A stretch of DNA of 8,932 nt from JBAXZR01 sp041670165 (GTDB taxonomy: Bacteria > Bacillota > Clostridia > Christensenellales > UBA1242): NCBI GenBank assembly GCA_041670165.1, contig JBAXZR010000027.1, positions 1-8,932 on the forward strand. The letters run 5' to 3'. Positions 6,414 to 8,932 of the stretch are shown here, in pieces (the stretch's first letter is position 1; each line of letters opens with the position of its first letter). Both the position numbers and the translations under genes were made by a program. The notes under the pieces are model-generated. The model made no database searches, was not told the DNA's origin, and worked only from the letters and a program-made list of their open reading frames with translations.

Positions 6414-7611
6414 CTATATCGACTCCTTTTTTCTTTTTTCTTAAATAGAAATATGCCATGTATTTCAAATGATTTGTTCTTTTGTTACCTTTAATTTGAA
6501 AATTTTGTCCGTTAATATAAAATATCAACTTGTTTCTTCCTTGAATTGCCATTTGAAAAATGTCGTCCAGCATAAACTCTTCTTTTTTTAAGGAATTACC
6601 CACAACAATTTTGTCTTCAAAAAGACTAAGTGTTGCATTTTTTATTAGTATTGTTTTTCTTTTTGCTCTTTGATTAAGCACAAGCTTTTCATTTTCATCA
6701 CAAAAAATTTTTCCAACAACAGTTTTTGTCAACAATTCTTCTATGAGTGAAATTTGAAATTTGTGCCACTCTTTAAGAGTTTTAAAACATTTTTTACCCT
6801 TTATTAGTATAAGATTCAATCTTTCGCCATATTCCACAATCATTCCACAACTATTACATTCAAGTAGTTTTCCTTGGCTAACAAGTGTGTTCAAACTTTT
6901 ACAACTAGGGCAAGCAAACAAAAACCTTTCCAAATATTCAGCTCTTAATGAACTTTTATAATTAGAAAGCACTTCATCACAATGATGAGGAAAAGATATT
7001 CCATCAACAATTTTTTTCTGAAGTTCATCATTTGTTAAAATTTCGGCTTCAGCTTTGTTTATAACTGAAACAATTTCGCCTTTGCATTTGCCTTTTCTTA
7101 TGTGGTTTGCCCACCTAGGGTCAACTCCATAAAGTCCATGAGTTTTAAAAATCAAAATATCACATTTCATAATCTTGGCAAGCCTTGAAATTTGTGAACC
7201 AACGCAAGCTTCTTCACCACTGTAAGAAGTGTTGCCAGAAGCAAAAATTCCAACATTGCCACCTTGCTTTGAAATTTCCAAACAATCTTTGACTGTTTGC
7301 AAATCTGAAGCACCTTTGTTTTTTGCAATTGGCGAAACCAAAAATTTCATAAGTCGGCTTAATAGTGGCGTTGCGAAAATGTCATCGCTTGCAACGAAGT
7401 AAACTGCTCCTCTAACACAAAGAGAAACAAAAAAACAATCAAGCAAAGACACATGTCCACCAAGAATCAAAAAAGGTGGTTTAACTCCAAATCTTTTTTG
7501 CATTTTTTTTGTGAAAACCTTACCCCTAAATCCATACTTAAGAAAAAAGAACACTCTAAACAAAGGTCTTAACAATGCAAATACAACTTTGTGTCTAAAC
7601 TTAACACTCAT
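6394..7611 (-). CDS. PlsC-like lysophospholipid acyltransferase with zinc ribbon and C-terminal PH-like region
   Basis: The likely role is transfer of an acyl group to a (lyso)phospholipid-type acceptor at the membrane. The 405 residues begin with a basic hydrophobic segment (about 9-27), then an acyltransferase domain (about 40-215). Block I is HVSLLD (53-58), a good HX4D catalytic motif. Block III, normally FPEGTRS, reads FASGNTS (123-129), so the usual Glu and Arg are missing. A PRWA-x5-KGK stretch (165-175) follows. A zinc ribbon has Cys234, Cys237, Cys252 and Cys255, and residues 320-390 (FMLDDIFQMAI, NKLIFYINGQNFQIKG) look like a small PH/GRAM-like beta domain. I recall this three-part layout from clostridial acyltransferases, usually with intact FPEGNRS. 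The start is ATG with weak AAGGG eight bases upstream. Its 3' end overlaps gltS. The family is sound; activity and substrate are uncertain. Confidence 0.8.
   Translation of the reverse strand: MSVKFRHKVVFALLRPLFRVFFFLKYGFRGKVFTKKMQKRFGVKPPFLILGGHVSLLDCFFVSLCVRGAVYFVASDDIFATPLLSRLMKFLVSPIAKNKGASDLQTVKDCLEISKQGGNVGIFASGNTSYSGEEACVGSQISRLAKIMKCDILIFKTHGLYGVDPRWANHIRKGKCKGEIVSVINKAEAEILTNDELQKKIVDGISFPHHCDEVLSNYKSSLRAEYLERFLFACPSCKSLNTLVSQGKLLECNSCGMIVEYGERLNLILIKGKKCFKTLKEWHKFQISLIEELLTKTVVGKIFCDENEKLVLNQRAKRKTILIKNATLSLFEDKIVVGNSLKKEEFMLDDIFQMAIQGRNKLIFYINGQNFQIKGNKRTNHLKYMAYFYLRKKKKGVDIGGVLEL
6423..6427 (-). promoter_or_regulatory. Ribosome binding site of gltS inside the acyltransferase gene
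   Basis: The minus strand reads AAAAAAGGAG and then nine bases to GTG. The A-rich run encodes lysines near the end of the acyltransferase. The site decides the GTG start at 6413 and supports coupling of the two genes. Confidence 0.7.
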
Positions 7612-7646
7612 AAGAAAAGCCCTTATTTTTATTTAAGTAATCATCT

Positions 7647-7674
7647 TTCATATTTTTAAGTTAAGTTTGCTCAA
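7647..7674 (-). promoter_or_regulatory. Possible promoter of the acyltransferase-gltS operon
   Basis: The minus strand has TTGAGC (7674-7669), 16 bases, then TATGAA (7652-7647), placing a start near 7640 and a leader of about 29 bases. Both boxes are imperfect and the region is AT-rich, so this is a weak call. Confidence 0.3.
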
Positions 7675-7742
7675 AAAACATAATAATTAACCACTTCGAT
7701 AAAAAGTTGTATTTTTTTCTAAAAAAAGACAAGTTTTCATGT

Positions 7743-7770
7743 TTGTACACAATGGTAAACAATTTATACT
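7743..7770 (+). promoter_or_regulatory. Probable promoter of spoIIE
   Basis: TTGTAC (7743-7748) and TATACT (7765-7770) are separated by 16 bases, with a start point near 7777 and a leader of about 35 bases containing AAGAGGAG (7799-7806) five bases before the ATG. The -10 box is one base from consensus. In Bacillus subtilis spoIIE is read by sigma-A with Spo0A. Here a TTCGATA at 7695-7701 resembles the Spo0A box TTCGACA with one mismatch. Confidence 0.45.
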
Positions 7771-7811
7771 TTTTTATAAAAGTTTTCAATTGTTTCTTAA
7801 GAGGAGTTTTC

Positions 7812-8932
7812 ATGAATAAATCAGTTAAAAATTTGCTTTTTGTACTCAAATACTTTTTATTTTTTATCCTTTTTTATATCCTTAATCGTGCAAGTATAAA
7901 TGACATCGTTTATCCTTTTGCTTTTGGAACACTTTTTGCTCTTGTTTGGTGCAATCAAAAGCCAATTATTTTAGCTCCGCTCTATCTTGGAGCTTCGCTT
8001 TTAGCTTTTCCAACTGAGCACAATCTTATCTGCTCAATTGCAACAGTTTTTGTTTGCTTGGTTGCATATGGATTACACTATAAATTTCAAAAAAAATTGT
8101 CACCAACCTTGCTTGGTTTTTATGCACTAATGAGTCAAGCTCCATTTTTGTATATGGAAATTTCATCTGGAGCTTCAATTGTGCTGAGTGGAATCACCGT
8201 TATTGGTGGAACACTTTTTATGTTTGCTCTAATTAAAATTTTTGAAGCAGCACTTGTTAAAGGTCTTAATTATAAACTAAGTTTAAATGAAATTGTGAGT
8301 GCAGGAATTTTAATTGCTGGAATTTCTTCTGGGCTTAGCGGAATAACTTTTTGGGATTTTAACTATGCCAAAATGTTAGGCGCGTCGCTTATTCCACTCT
8401 CTTCAATTGTTCTTGGGGCAGGTGGAGTTTACTTTGTAAGTTCAGCTTATGGAATTGGAACATTTTTACAGAGTGGCGATCCAACTCTTATGGCAGTTTT
8501 AACAATATGGGCACTTGCAACAAGCACCCTAAAATCAAACAAACGAGTTGCCTTGAGCCTTGCAATTCTCTCAACCGATGCTTTGTTTTTAATTGCAATG
8601 CAAGGTTTTGACATGATGACAATCATGCTTCTTGTCCCTTCTCTTGTTGGCTGTGCTATTCTTTGCTTTTTGCCAAGAAAACTTGTTGCTCTTTTGCAAA
8701 GCACATTTGTTTCAGCTTCAGACAAACTTTCAATGCGTAACATTGTGAACAGAAGCAGAGAAACACTTTTTAGAAGACTTAACGATTTAAGCAGTGTGTT
8801 TAAAGAAATGGATAATGTGTTCAAAAAACTTGTCCGTGGCGGACTAACAGCTCAGCAAGCAAAAGAAATGCTAACCAATGAAATTAAACTAAAAGTTTGT
8901 GCTGATTGTTCCGAAAAAAATAGATGCCATCG
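7812..8932 (+). CDS. spoIIE: SpoIIE-like stage II sporulation protein E, N-terminal membrane part (truncated by window edge)
   Basis: In spore formers SpoIIE is a membrane protein at the asymmetric septum whose C-terminal PP2C phosphatase dephosphorylates SpoIIAA and so activates sigma-F in the forespore. Here 373 codons are visible and the frame stays open at the window end. Residues 1-290 form about ten hydrophobic segments (for example 8-25, 33-47, 71-90, 118-143, 161-179, 187-217, 247-262, 269-287). A linker helix (309-340, RNIVNRSRETLFRRLNDLS then FKEMDNVF) follows, and then CX2CX5C (Cys363, Cys366, Cys372) ending at His373. This order of membrane block, linker helix and cysteine cluster is the SpoIIE pattern. 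The phosphatase domain would lie beyond the window, so activity cannot be confirmed. The start is ATG with AAGAGGAG upstream. The gene diverges from the acyltransferase operon. Confidence 0.85.
   Translation, partial: MNKSVKNLLFVLKYFLFFILFYILNRASINDIVYPFAFGTLFALVWCNQKPIILAPLYLGASLLAFPTEHNLICSIATVFVCLVAYGLHYKFQKKLSPTLLGFYALMSQAPFLYMEISSGASIVLSGITVIGGTLFMFALIKIFEAALVKGLNYKLSLNEIVSAGILIAGISSGLSGITFWDFNYAKMLGASLIPLSSIVLGAGGVYFVSSAYGIGTFLQSGDPTLMAVLTIWALATSTLKSNKRVALSLAILSTDALFLIAMQGFDMMTIMLLVPSLVGCAILCFLPRKLVALLQSTFVSASDKLSMRNIVNRSRETLFRRLNDLSSVFKEMDNVFKKLVRGGLTAQQAKEMLTNEIKLKVCADCSEKNRCH

Noticed and set aside
7661..7849. 62-codon minus-strand frame across the divergent intergenic region
   Set aside because: No ribosome binding site, lysine/phenylalanine-rich composition typical of AT-rich non-coding DNA, and it crosses the spoIIE promoter and start.
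8447..8824. 125-codon minus-strand frame
   Set aside because: It lies entirely within spoIIE on the opposite strand, has no recognisable domain, and the plus-strand frame is clearly the coding one.

Overview
The window is AT-rich DNA (roughly one third G+C by eye) with strong AGGAG-type ribosome binding sites and TAA stop codons on all five complete genes. A 3'-truncated gene resembling the sporulation phosphatase SpoIIE points to an endospore-forming lineage of Bacillota, probably a clostridial or related uncultured gut-type bacterium. That assignment is inferred, as no rRNA or other phylogenetic marker is present.

Layout, left to right. Five genes lie on the minus strand and one on the plus strand. 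(1) Minus strand, 90-2891: asparaginyl-tRNA synthetase (asnS), preceded by a short archaeal-type aspartyl-tRNA synthetase (aspS). A hairpin terminator follows asnS, and a good extended -10 promoter sits directly before aspS. (2) 2892-3258 is non-coding. It holds the aspS promoter, a 38-base direct repeat in two near-identical copies, and the cysS terminator. (3) Minus strand, 3259-4629: cysteinyl-tRNA synthetase (cysS), with every catalytic and zinc-binding residue visible. (4) 4630-5036 is a 407-base, very AT-rich gap. It carries a probable cysS promoter and two promoter-like elements on the opposite strand that may make a small RNA running into the gltS 3' end. (5) Minus strand, 5037-7611: a PlsC-like acyltransferase with a zinc ribbon, overlapping by 20 bases a GltS-family sodium/glutamate symporter that starts with GTG. 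(6) 7612-7811 is a divergent promoter region. (7) Plus strand, 7812 to the window end: the membrane part of SpoIIE, cut by the window edge before its phosphatase domain.

The left half is therefore an aminoacyl-tRNA synthetase cluster (Asn, Asp, Cys), apparently in separate transcription units and without T-box leaders. The right half is a two-gene membrane lipid/transport operon divergent from a sporulation gene.

Most of the window is ordinary core genome. The points most worth a second look are the degenerate catalytic block III of the acyltransferase, the aspS specificity residues beside a dedicated asnS, the tandem repeat before aspS, and the possible small RNA at the gltS/cysS junction. 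I see no insertion sequence, CRISPR array, tRNA, rRNA or prophage gene, and no convincing new multi-gene system.
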